A DNA stretch of 64,000 nt, from the NCBI GenBank assembly GCA_031772625.1, contig CM062815.1, positions 115,638,989 to 115,702,988 on the forward strand, in the 5' to 3' direction. Below are positions 33,741 through 43,061 of the stretch, in pieces (positions within the stretch are counted from its first letter, which is position 1; each line of letters opens with the position of its first letter). Both the position numbers and the translations under genes were made by a program. The stretch comes from Pinus tabuliformis. Lineage: Eukaryota > Streptophyta > Pinopsida > Pinales > Pinaceae. A model generated the notes under the pieces. It was not told the DNA's origin. It saw nothing but the letters and a program-made list of their open reading frames with translations, and did not search any database.

Positions 33741-34070
33741 TTATAGAGCTAAGGATGCTTTTCTGCAGAGAGTCTTTGCTTTGTTATAGATACTTTTCTT
33801 GATCGATGGTAGAACAAAGGTTTCTTTATAAAGTTGAGGTTTTGCAAAGGACAAGTAATTTTGGTGGAAAACAAGCAGATTTCAGAGTAATAGAACTTTA
33901 GCTTATGTTTCAAATGTGAAGATTATTTCTCAACAGTCTCTACTTATACAAGCAAAAAGTCAAAATATAAAAGAGATTATTATTGTAAAGGCCAAAAGTA
34001 AATGCTATTTAACTTTTATTTTCCTAGAAAAAGTAAAGGCAATAGTGTACAAGGGATAGAAGAGGTTATC
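33727..34070 (-). repeat. Probable 3' LTR of a Gypsy element
   Basis: Directly downstream of the Gypsy integrase stop (34073). It contains TATAAGTAGAGAC on the minus strand (TATA box, 33940-33950) and abuts the Copia gag at about 33727. Exact borders are uncertain because no second copy is present. Confidence 0.45.
33940..33950 (-). promoter_or_regulatory. Candidate TATA box in the Gypsy LTR
   Basis: The minus strand reads TTGTATAAGTAGAGAC, a typical retroelement TATA box, in the proposed LTR. Confidence 0.4.
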
Positions 34071-34072
34071 TT

Positions 34073-34831
34073 CTATGAAAAATATTTCTTCAAAATTTTC
34101 CCATTAACAGGTAGAGAATCTCTCTTGCCTGATAAATCCTGCAGTAAAAAGGTGGATGGGCCAATTTGCTCCGCAATCTGAAATGGGCCAAGCCACATTC
34201 TTTGGAATTTGGTATGCTTACCTTTTTCCTCGTGTGCTTTATCCCACTTCAATACAAGGTCTTCAAGCTGAAAGGATTTAGGACTTACAGAATTTGCATC
34301 AAATGAAGATTTAACTAATTGTTGATGATTTGCATGTGCGATTTTGGGTTTATCTCTTTCTTCTTCGAGTTTGAGGATTCGCGATTGCCTTGATTGCATA
34401 GAAGAGGAATGAGTTTCTCCAGTAAATTGAACCAGGGCAAGAGAGGGAATAGCTATATTTGTAGGGAGAACAACTTCTTTCCCATAGACCAAATTAAAAG
34501 GAAAAGTGCCTATTGAGGCCTTCTGTGTTATTCGATCTGCCCATAGAGAAAATGTCAAAGATTTGTGCCAATTTTTCTGACTTTGATCAACAGTTCGTTT
34601 GATGATTCTTATGAGATTTTTGTTTGTAGATTCAGCCAAACCATTTCCCTGAGGATAATAGTTAGCAAAACATTTAAGTTTAAAACCTCTTTTAAGAGCA
34701 AATTCTGTCATAGCATTGCCTATGAAATAAGATGCATTGTCAAACATGAGGGCAGTTGGTAGACCAAATCTGGTAATCATAAACTGATCAATAAATTCAA
34801 TGATATTCGAATTCAAGCTTCTGTGATCCAT
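34073..34831 (-). pseudogene. Gypsy integrase, second half of core and C-terminus
   Basis: 252 codons open on the minus strand. IIEFIDQFMITRFGLPTALMFDN carries the second catalytic Asp, ANYYPQGNGLAEST the catalytic Glu, and the C-terminal KWDKAHEEKGKHTKF and RMWLGPFQI are typical of plant Gypsy integrases. The first roughly ten codons derive from the junction with the Penelope-like fragment at about 34803. The H2C2 zinc-binding part and the first catalytic Asp are displaced to 36258-36756 on the other strand, so no functional integrase can be made. Confidence 0.85.
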
Positions 34832-34878
34832 AACTTGTTAATTCATGAAAATTTTCGGAAAAAATCATATAGAGAATA

Positions 34879-34930
34879 TTTGGTCGACGCATTTCAAACT
34901 AGCCAATGTGGTTCATCTTCAGGATAAGAT
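34879..34930 (-). ncRNA. Hammerhead ribozyme-like motif, copy A (decayed)
   Basis: Minus strand: stem I remnant ATCTTATC, core CTGAAGA (fits CUGANGA), stem II GAAC with GTTT, GAAA, a two-base stem III loop, cleavage triplet GTC and then GACC. The GTC site is kept here but altered in copy B. One extra T lies between the core and stem II. Stem I pairing is poor, so this copy is probably inactive. Confidence 0.55.
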
Positions 34931-35039
34931 GAAGAGACAGATCTCAGAGGAAGGTTAAATAAGAAGATAGGTCAACCTAACAGCTAGAGGAAAACTGCTA
35001 TATTTGATTAGGGAGGGAAAATTATATATAATATTATAA

Positions 35040-35655
35040 ACCAACTAAAAGGCTATATATGACTAGGGAAGGGGATTAATTTAAATTGTTTAAATAATTA
35101 ATAAATAATAATTATTTAATATATTAATTAACTTATTCATTCCTTATTTATTGATTAATATTATTTATTTATTTATTTGATTATCCAACTAGGAAAAAAA
35201 ATAATAAATAATAATAAATAAATAAATAAATAAATAAATGGGTAAATAAAATAAAATAAAAATGCATAAATAACTAAATAAATAAGCTAACCTAAATAAA
35301 ATTTAAAGTTAATAAATAATAAAAAGGACAAATAAATAAAAATACACTAAATAAAAATAATAATAATAATAATTTATTTATAAATAAATAAATAAAAATA
35401 GAATAGAATAGAATAGAATAAAATGAAATAAAAATACGTAAAAATATACAAGTAAAAATATAAGTAAAAATATACAAGTAATTATTAAATAAACGAAAAA
35501 AATATATAAAAGTAAAAATAAATAAATATAATAGAAGGGAAAAATAAATCATAATACAATGAAAATTATTTAAAAATATATATAAAAAAAGAGTGTGTTC
35601 TTAAATAAATAAATAAATGAATAATAATAATAATAATAATAGTGATTGTAGAATT
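35040..35655. repeat. AAATA/AAT-type microsatellite mosaic
   Basis: More than 600 bp of AATAAATA, AATAGAATAG and AATAAT repeats between the two hammerhead copies. An 86-codon minus-strand frame here is low complexity only. Confidence 0.9.
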
Positions 35656-35716
35656 TAGACTTATGTGATCCATATTAACTGTAACAACATTTTCGGTAAA
35701 AATCACATAAAATAAA

Positions 35717-35769
35717 ATCTCGTCGATGCGTTTCGAACCAACCAGTGTGGTTCATCTTCAGGACAAGAT
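35717..35769 (-). ncRNA. Hammerhead ribozyme-like motif, copy B
   Basis: Minus strand: ATCTTGTC pairs with GACGAGAT (8 bp, one G-U) as stem I; CTGAAGA matches CUGANGA; GAACC pairs with GGTTC as stem II; GAAA follows, then a minimal stem III and triplet ATC, where copy A has GTC. This is the minimal type I layout known from Penelope-like elements. An outer 12-base inverted repeat with one mismatch (GTAACAAC / GTTGTTAC cores) encloses it. The C15.2 to A16.2 mismatch and the extra T before stem II argue for reduced or no activity. Confidence 0.65.
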
Positions 35770-36004
35770 CAATAAACGTTGTTACAAATAATAATGATAA
35801 TAATAATACATAAATTAATAAAAATCAATAAATAATAATAATAAGGCTAATAGTGATAATAATAATAGTAATAAATAATATTACTAAAAATACAATAAAA
35901 ATAAATAAAAAGAGAGGGTAATCCTCTATAAAAGAGGGGAATAGAGCATGAAACAAACAAAGAAAGGGGATAAAAAGCTCAGATAGAGGGGAGAAAGACT
36001 AAGA

Positions 36005-36226
36005 AGAGAGGGCGGGAATCCAACAACTACTATTTTTCTAGTCGTCATCCCTATTAATATTATTAGAAGACCACTCAATTTCAAATGGCTTCCCTAAACT
36101 TGCGGTGATGAAAATGATAAATTTTTGTGACGACCTTAGCCTCCTCAATACATATATGATGCTTGGTCTTCACTGCATGTTCCGCTAAAGCAGAGCATTT
36201 GGTCCTCCCATGCTGATATATCCTCC
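36005..36226 (-). pseudogene. C-terminal end of PLE GIY-YIG endonuclease
   Basis: Minus-strand translation gives QHGRTKCSALAEHAVKTKHH, then ICIEEAKVVTK and FHHRKFREAI; after a +1 shift near 36078 it continues EIEWSSNNINRDDD, stop, KNSSCWIPAL. SALAEHA, the conserved EAKV, the R-x-x-REAIEIE helix with its Glu, and NNxNRDD followed by W-x-PAL are the standard ending of PLE GIY-YIG proteins. The domain would nick DNA to prime reverse transcription. The GIY and YIG strands themselves are absent, lost by the truncation at 36232. Confidence 0.75.
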
Positions 36227-36232
36227 TCTGAT

Positions 36233-36255
36233 ATACAAGATTCAGGTGACGATAT
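36233..36255 (+). repeat. Left arm of 23-bp inverted repeat at breakpoint
   Basis: Its exact complement lies at 36742-36764. In the plus frame it encodes QDSGDDI, also found at the end of the RNase H gene on the other strand. The two arms bracket the inverted integrase segment. Confidence 0.85.
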
Positions 36256-36257
36256 AT

Positions 36258-36756
36258 AAAAATGTGAGGTAAGCCTCAACGATACTGAATCCAAATATAT
36301 TGATATCATCTTTTACTTGAAAATGGATATGCCCCTATGCAACTTAATTACAAAAGAAAAAGGGCTTTGAGGATAAAAGCTAAGCAATATGAAATCATCA
36401 ATGATGTGTTGTTTAGAAAAAATTATGATTCTGTTTTTCTTAGATGCCTTGAAAAATCTGAGGCAGAAAAGGTTTTGCAGGAACTCCATGATGGACCAGC
36501 TGGTGGACATTTTGGAGGAGACACAACAACACATAAAATCCTACATGCTGGCTATTATTGGCCAACCTTATTCAAAGATGCACACGAATATGTAAGGAAA
36601 TGTAAAATTTGTCAAACAGCTGCTGGAAGACAGAGGAAACCCGCATTACCATTACAATCAGTCAACATTGAACAACCATTTGAACAATGGGGACTGGACA
36701 TAATAGGTGAGATCATTCCTCACTCTTCAAAGAAACATAGATATATCGTCACCTGA
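36258..36756 (+). pseudogene. Gypsy integrase N-terminus, inverted relative to its element
   Basis: The plus strand reads KCEVSLNDTES and IIFYLK, then after a small frameshift MQLNYKRKRALRIKAKQYE, the zinc-binding H2C2 domain (LHDGPAGGHFGGDTTTHKIL, then CKICQTAAGR) and the start of the core (FEQWGLDIIGEI, KKHRYIVT). All other pol pieces of this element are on the minus strand. It ends at the 23-bp inverted repeat. The next expected core segment is at 34831 on the minus strand. Confidence 0.85.
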
Positions 36757-36764
36757 ATCTTGTA
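36742..36764 (-). repeat. Right arm of 23-bp inverted repeat at breakpoint
   Basis: Exact complement of 36233-36255. Here the same bases encode QDSGDDI of RNase H on the minus strand and RYIVT of integrase on the plus strand. Confidence 0.85.
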
Positions 36765-38030
36765 GTGTTGGTAAATTGGATGCTCCTGCTAACATTCTAC
36801 AAAAACCTTGACCTTTAACAATTTTAGCTGGTCTGATCTCAATGTCATATTCTTGCAGTGTTGTTACCCAATTTTCTCTTTTCTCACCCACCTCTCTTTG
36901 CATCAGTAAATTTCTTACTACTGGGAATGGGACTATTACCTTAGTGTGAGTCTTGAGAAGGAAGGGTCTAAAATGATTTATTGATTTGAAAACAACAAAA
37001 GCTTGTTTTTCAACATCTGAGTAGTTTAATTCAGCCCCCTGCAAATTGGAGCTAAAAAAGAAATCGGTGCTTCGATTTTGTCATCATTGACTTGTGTGAG
37101 TATAGCTGCATATGATGTCTCGGAAGCAAAGGTATATAAAATGAAATGATTAGAAAAATTCAGAGTTGCTAAAGAGGGAGCATTTATGATTACTTGTTTA
37201 ATCAGATTAAAAGCTTCATGCTTGGGATGTCCCCATTTAAAAACATAACTTTTCTTACTCATAGATTGGAGAGGTAAAACAATTCGTGAAAAGTCAGACA
37301 AATCTTTTGACAAAATTTATCTGACCTAGGAAAGATTGCATGGATTTTTTGTTATGAGGTAAAGGGATTTCAGAAATTTCTCTTATCCTATCGGGATCAA
37401 TAAGAATTCCTTCTTTGGATACGATAAATCCAAGGAGCTTTCCTTCATTCAAAGCAAAGAAATATTTCTTAGGATTGAGAGAAATTCCATACCTTTGACA
37501 ACGCTCAAAGATTTGTTTTAAATGATTACTGCGCCTTTTTCAAATACACAGTGATGTCATCTAAATAAATTACCACTAATTTTTTCACCAAACATTTGAA
37601 AGCTATGTCCATGGCTCTCTGAAATGTTGCACCGACATTGCTTAACCCAAATGGAATCTTTTGATAGACATAAGTGCCCCATTTAGTTTGAAATGTGGTC
37701 TTTAGCTGGTCATCTGCATGTACTAGAATCTGATTATAACCTGAAAATCCATCCTGAAAAGACATCAATTCTGAGCCTGCAACTAATTGCAGTATCTGTT
37801 CCATAGGAGGTAATGGGAAGTTGTCCTTCTGACAAGCTTTGTTAATACTGCGAAAGTCTATACATATTCGAATATCACCATTCTTTTTCCTGTTTGGGAC
37901 AAGGTTAGAAACTCACCTTGAATACTTTACATGAAAAATTATTTTGGCTTTGAGAAGCTTATTTAAATCAGATTTGATCTGATTTTCTAAATTCGGATGA
38001 ATCTTTCTCAACTTCTATTGCACAGGATTT
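36742..38030 (-). pseudogene. Gypsy reverse transcriptase and RNase H (broken)
   Basis: Minus strand from about 38030: NLENQIKSDLNKLLKAKII, RICIDFRSINKACQKDNFPLP, FQDGFSGYNQI, KWGTYVYQKIPFGLSNVGATFQRAM and the catalytic VIYLDDITVY (about 37550). After a broken thumb, KKSYVFKWGHPKHEAFNLIK and the RNase H region (ILYTFASETSYAAIL, LNYSDVEKQAF, ENWVTTLQEYDIEI) end near GASNLPTLQDSGDDI. Stops and at least two frameshifts are present; the RNase H start reads TFAS where an Asp is usual. Gag, protease and the 5' LTR are absent to the right, so the copy is 5' truncated at about 38030. Confidence 0.88.
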
Positions 38031-38669
38031 TTGATAAGTGTCAGTATTGCAGCAAGGATGCTGCAACACCTGGGCTACCAGCTTTACTTATCAACCTGGG
38101 GTTCGTACAAACTTGGAGGTGACAGTGCTATATGCACAAGTAGAAGTGAAGGTCCTACCTGTTGTCACTTGTTCATCTAGCGAGAGACCCCAGGGGTTCC
38201 AAGCCAGACTTCTATAGAGTCAGAAGAAGCTTGATTCTTTGATGGAAGAAGAGAAAATCTATTCTAAGAGAGCTACTCTACTGCAGTAATGAAGAAAACA
38301 ACATGTAATGATAAATCACACCATATCCTAATTAACCATTTAAACAGCTAAACTAAGCAGAATTGCTAAATCAACACTAACCTAATGCTGCTATCTAAGT
38401 TACAGAAGTAAAGAGCATCAAACCAAACTAAGGTGTAAGCAAGGAAACTAAACTAAATCTATTTTCGCTTTATTTTGGTTTTTTTGGTGTTTACGATGAT
38501 TAGACAGTATTGAATGAACAAGTCAAAGCTTGGGAGTGGCAGCATTTTAAGGATATGCAGAACAAAGTTCGAGAAGGAGTCAAGCAGAAAAGCAATCGAA
38601 GATCAAAATCAGCGAAAGGGAGACGTAATGAATCATCAGTGCATAGGAGCTGTTGGATCGATTAGCGAA
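38031..38669. other. No gene seen
   Basis: Non-coding sequence between the truncated Gypsy pol and the minisatellite. No repeat partner was found in the window. Confidence 0.4.
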
Positions 38670-38965
38670 CAATAAGAACGGAAGATGAGCGGTGAAGATC
38701 TTATCACAGGAGATTACATGAATATATGGGTGGATTGATCAATGAACAAGATTAACACGGAGGTTAAGTGAATATATGGACAAATAAGGTTAACGGGAGA
38801 TGAATGGCGGAGATCTTATCGCGGAGGTTAATTGAATAGATGGACGAACAGGGTTAATGGGAGATGAATGACGAAGATCTTATCATGGAGGTGAAGTGAA
38901 TAGATGGAAGAATAGGGTTAACAAGAGATGAATGGAAAAGATCTTATCACGGGAAAAACATGTGG
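38670..38965 (+). repeat. Minisatellite, unit about 65 bp
   Basis: AGATCTTATC recurs near 38695, 38810, 38875 and 38939, with GGAGGTTAAGTGAATAGATGG-like sequence between. The last three copies are spaced 65 bp apart. Confidence 0.8.
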
Positions 38966-39775
38966 AACGATGGAGTAGATTTTCATAGGTGGTAAGCAGT
39001 TTCTCACGCGCTTGTTAGAGTCGGTCTTTACATCCCTCCGTCAGAGATCATTTCTCTTATTGCATTTCATTTTTAGGTGTCTCGCTCCATTCACTCAGTT
39101 ACATTCTGCTAGGGGCATGCCATAATCTTACGGAAGGGTCTTGTCAGTCATTTCCCCTCATGCCTTATCCTGCTGGTTTAGGTCTGTTTGTCGAATCAAT
39201 TTTAAGGTCATTTACAGTCTTGTTTGATGACTAGGTCAACAAAGAGTTATTTTAGTCATCAGGTCTAGGGTTTTGCAAATTTGGTTTTCAAAAGTGTCCA
39301 ATAATGCCAGCAGGCCAGAGGGAGGTTCAAAATATGTTTTCATTTCGAAAATTTCATTGTCATACTGATTGATCATGACTTTTCTTCAAAACCCTGTTTT
39401 GAAGAAAAAGTCGTCTTTTCGTCTTTTGAAATAATTGCCATGTATATTTTCAAGGTTTTTCGGTTGAAAATGTTCAAATGCAGCCTCTGGTCATTTTTTG
39501 CCGAAATCCGATGCCACCACGCCTGCAAAAGTTGACAAGATTCATCATCAGCTCAAAAATCAGTGGAAACAAAGAACAAAGTATGTATTAAAGGTGTAAA
39601 GTGTCAAAGTTCAAAATATTGCAGAAATGGGTTTGTCAAAAGAAAGAATCAAAGTCCTTTGTATACATGAGTTATTTTCACATTCGATGATCCATATGCA
39701 TGCCAAAGACATCAGCAAAAGCCAAGATAAAACAAGGAAGTGAAAAAATGAAGTTTTGAAGCCAAACTGTGTGTT

Positions 39776-39925
39776 GGATCAGTGCGCGGCACGTTGGGTG
39801 ACTGGCACGGCACACTGAGCAAGCGTGGCGCATTGGGCGCCTCTACATAGTGTTTTTCTCCACTTGCACGGTGCATCCACGAGGCGTGGCACACTGGGCT
39901 TGTGCGCGGCGCACAGAGCCTCCAA
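39776..39925 (+). repeat. GC-rich degenerate short repeats
   Basis: GCGCGGCGCATTGGG-like units of about 20 bp recur. The right repeat has the same block at 43815-43945 but about 30-36 bp shorter, consistent with slippage. Confidence 0.65.
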
Positions 39926-39974
39926 GACCAAAAATCATCACAGCTTCAATGAAAATCAAATCGATTCAACTCAT

Positions 39975-41135
39975 TTGCTCCAAGTGTTAGTGGACTTTGG
40001 TATTGCTTGTGATGAAATAAACTGTGGTTATCTGAATGAAGATCGAGGCACCATGTTTCGATTCAAAGATATATATGTAAGGTAGGTGACTTTGCAGACG
40101 ATAATCGGGCGGGCATTGATCATTCATTGCATCGTATTAGTGCTATTCGAAATCGTAAGGGATGCATTATTGGCCTCACATGTCGAGTTGGCCGGGCAAA
40201 ATCTGGAAGTGCATATATGGTTCGAGACCTGGTTAAGAGTGGGGGTTCTCTTTTAATTATAGGACGTCCAGGTGTTGGGAAGACCACTGTAATTAGGTCA
40301 TGATAGAAGCAGTTGAAAACCATATGCCTCAAATCATTGTATTTGATGAAATCGGAATAGAGCTTGAAGCCTTGGCTGCCAGTACGATTGCTCAACGTGG
40401 AATACAGCTAGTTGGAACAGCTCATGGAATGACAATTAAGAATCTAATAAAATCCTTCTTTGGAGATGCTTGTTGGTGGCATCCAGAGTGGGGGATGATG
40501 AAGCGTTTATAAGGGGAGTTCAAAAAACAATACTTAAGAGAAAAGGGCCACCTGCTTTTACTTGTGCTGTGGAGATGATATCACTGACTGAATGGCGAAT
40601 TCATCATAGCTTAGAAGCAACTGTGGATGCTATTCTTGTAGGATGATCTCCTTTGTTTCAAGTTTGTAAGATGGGTATTTCTAGGGTTATAGTTGAAAAT
40701 TCTAGTATTACCACAGATGCAAATCTTCAAAGCACCGCTTGCAACACCAATGAGAAGCGTAAGGAGGATGTCAGCAATGAGTCAGATGCCCAGAGTAAAA
40801 ATAATGATGATATTGATTATGTTTCTACATTTAGAAGCAGTGTTAAACAATTCAAAAGGGATGACGATACACCCATTCGTTTGTATACATATGAGATTAT
40901 GGATGCTAATTATAAAAAATTGGTTTTTATTCAAACGGCAAAAGGGAAGGTGAAAAGTCAACGACCGAAAGCCAAAATTAGAACGAAGAATATCTACTAC
41001 AGCAGAGATAAGAACAGATTGCCTATTCTTGCCCTCAGTCACAATTTCAAAGGGATTTACACCTGCAGATTTCACCTTTTCATTGGTCATCATCAGATTC
41101 GAGTAGAAAATGTAATGTTGCTACTCCTTTTATAG
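39975..41135 (+). pseudogene. SPD1-like: Ycf45/SpoIIIAA-like AAA ATPase fragment, copy 1
   Basis: The plus strand reads LLQVLVDFG, then GDFADDNRAGIDHSLHRISA, IIGLTCRVGRA, the Walker A motif GRPGVGKTT (about 40265), then [11 protein letters not shown], Walker B IIVFDEIG (about 40345), [15 protein letters not shown] and FTCAVEMISLTEWR, ending with DDDTPIRLYTYEIMDAN. This is the plant homologue of cyanobacterial Ycf45 and bacterial SpoIIIAA; the Arabidopsis member SPD1 acts in plastid development. About 45-50 residues normally lying between Walker A and MIEAVENH are absent, with the junction ATTAG|GTCATG shared by both copies. A stop, a one-base loss and an 8-base loss near 40450-40495 and a TGA near 40645 break the frame. 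No introns are apparent. The symbol is by homology. Confidence 0.85.
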
Positions 41136-41810
41136 ATGGTTGGCTTTTCATATTTTAATGATTAAACAATCCCCTATTTTTGGTCGATCTGTTTTCTCAT
41201 AGTTGAGTTTATTTACTGTATTGAAAATCATTTGCAAGAGGTCTGAGTTCTGAAAAAAGTGTGGAAGAAAAACTCAGCGCTTCATTGTACAGTTTGGCCA
41301 GGAAATTAATAAAATGTTGCAGCTCTGATTCATGAGATTCATGTGGTATGAGTTTAGCACATGTTTCTTCTTTCTGTTTCATATGTATCTTGTTATGTTT
41401 TACAGTTCAATCTTAATCATTTCCACTTGAATGTTTTTTAAGTAAGAAAGGTAGAATCCAGTTTATTGCTCTGCCTTGGAAAAGCATTCATCCTCTGTGT
41501 GTCTTCTTCTGTTTGAAAAGGGTTCATTTTTTATGCCCTTTTCAACCTCTCAACAGTCTTTCCACTCCATATTACTTCAATTTGATTGTTGAACCTCCTG
41601 CCTATCTTGCCTCACGAAATACTCTGTGTCTTTGATTTAATTTCCCAGCTCATGTTGTCCTTTATTCCATACAGCCCAGAAAATTCAGTCATCCAATAAA
41701 TTACCTCTTTCATATTTATTTACTAGCCTAAAATCAGTTCCCATTTTAAGTCATCTCGGACCCTATTGCATATTTTTACTGAGTTTGACCCGGAGAGAGC
41801 CCTCTCCTGT

Positions 41811-41832
41811 CCTCGTAGGGCTAGCTACGAGG
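41811..41832. other. 8-bp perfect hairpin near repeat end
   Basis: CCTCGTAG, loop GGCTAG, CTACGAGG. The right copy (45848-45869) has one change in the right arm. It could be an RNA 3'-end structure; function unknown. Confidence 0.55.
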
Positions 41833-41899
41833 CTGAGTGTGTTTTGATGTGGACCTAGAAGCTTGCCTTTTCAGCCTGAGGCAAATCTAGGCTCTAACA

Positions 41900-42215
41900 T
41901 AGTGTACTGGGGAAGAAAATGGTTTGCTTGTTAGTGTTATTTGATTTATAGCTACAGACGGAGCCTGAAGTCATGCCAGGTAGCCTTCGAAACGCTTTTG
42001 CTTTGCATTAGCGGAAGTAGATAAACGCTGCTTCAGTCAATCTCCGGTTTAGCTTGTAATCGTAACACTTAACTTATAAATCGCCCCAGTACATGTATCA
42101 AGTTCAGATCTGATTGTTGATGGTGGACAACGATCAGACATATGAAGGCTGAAACATTCACCTGGCGACTCCAACTCAACCCAGAGATTCCAGTGCTCAC
42201 TGATCCATTCATGCA
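41900..42215. other. Spacer, first part
   Basis: No gene recognised, and no primer-binding site follows the left repeat. Confidence 0.4.
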
Positions 42216-42773
42216 ATGGTAGGGTATGTGGCAGACCCTGCACTTTGTGAAGTTGTAAAAGAAGTTAGAGATCAGTTAGTGGATTTTGAAATTGATGAAG
42301 CATTTTTCATTGCCGTGTTTCAATGTTTGAAATCTCCGAAGTTTCCTCCTGAAGCTAAAACTGGTTTCTGTGAGTTACTTGTTGAAAGATTTGAGAAGGA
42401 GATTCAATATTTAAATGATCAGATCCAATCATATGAATTCTAAGATCTCAAAAAGTTCTCAGAAACTCTCCCTCCTTCAAAACAAGAAACAATAGAGCTG
42501 CCCATGGATATTTGCATTGATAGTGTGCAGCTGGAAGTATGTATTGCAGAGTTGGGGCAGCAAACAGAGTCTGGCTTTTGCGATCCTGTTGCAACATACA
42601 TGGAATTTTTTTTCAGTTTAAATGATAGATCAAATTATTTTTTACATAACCAGACTCATTACGTGCATGTATGGCTGCCAGCGATTACATCTGTGTCCTG
42701 GTGGAAACACTCACAAGCAGCATCCTTGTCACAGTTACTTGAATGGTTGATCTGGCATTACAACATTACTTGA
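42216..42773 (+). pseudogene. Unidentified ORF in the spacer, possible second captured gene
   Basis: One plus-strand frame of about 185 codons from ATG 42216, with a stop at 42441-42443 (TAA after YEF). The first part, ADPALCEVVKEVRDQLVDFE and KTGFCELLVERFEKEIQYLN, is rich in Leu, Glu and Lys like a helical globular protein of a host gene, and unlike gag or pol. The second part (after 42504) has DICIDSVQLEVCIAELGQQ. I do not recognise the family. A position between two repeats that both carry a host-gene fragment suggests another captured segment. Confidence 0.45.
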
Positions 42774-43061
42774 TCTATTGGCTCTATAGCAAAGTAGGGT
42801 AGATTTTGTAAGTAAATAAGCAGCCAAAGGTAGCACTTCGTTCCCGTTTCATTGCAGTTTTGGTTTCAGTTTGTCAAGTCAGTTTTTCAGTCATTTCAGT
42901 TTGCATTGAGTTAGTTTGAGTCAAATTTTTAGTCAGTAAATCAGTTAACAGTTTGGTGTTGATTTGGACTCCATAGCCCAATGGACGAAGGCACTATCTG
43001 CTCTCCCAAAGATCTGTCATTCTTGGGACCTCCAGGGAGCTACCATCCCCATTGGAGCCAA
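42774..43061. other. Spacer, last part
   Basis: Non-coding. Read on the minus strand, TTGGCTCCAATGGGGATGG starts next to the right repeat and could be a primer-binding site of unknown tRNA, which would make the element minus-strand. Weak evidence. Confidence 0.3.

Larger units (their letters stand above)
34803..36232 (-). mobile_element. Penelope-like element (PLE) fragment with GIY-YIG end and ribozyme copies
   Basis: Minus-strand order: the end of a GIY-YIG endonuclease reading frame (36226-36005), an AT-rich 3' region, and two direct copies of a segment of about 110 bp centred on 35717-35769 and 34879-34930, each with a hammerhead-type core. Both features are hallmarks of PLEs, which use a GIY-YIG endonuclease and carry hammerhead motifs in their terminal repeats. 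The fragment is 5' truncated (no reverse transcriptase) and interrupts a Gypsy integrase. PLEs with this endonuclease have been described from conifers. Borders are inferred from the flanking integrase sequence. Confidence 0.7.
39013..41899 (+). repeat. 2.9-kb direct repeat, left copy
   Basis: Collinear with 43062-45936 over its full length, roughly 95 percent identical by eye with several small indels. Starts TGTTAGAGTCGG and ends TAGGCTCTAACA. Confidence 0.9.

Noticed and set aside
35292..35552. 86-codon minus-strand ORF rich in Phe, Tyr, Leu and Ile
   Set aside because: Pure translation of AT microsatellite sequence.
40120..40395. 91-codon antisense ORF and its repeat at 44148-44435
   Set aside because: Shadow of the captured ATPase gene on the opposite strand.
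41964..41995. Third hammerhead-like motif (CCTGAAGTC ... CGAAACGC)
   Set aside because: The core reads CTGAAGT, which breaks CUGANGA, and no convincing stem II or stem I forms. Probably chance.
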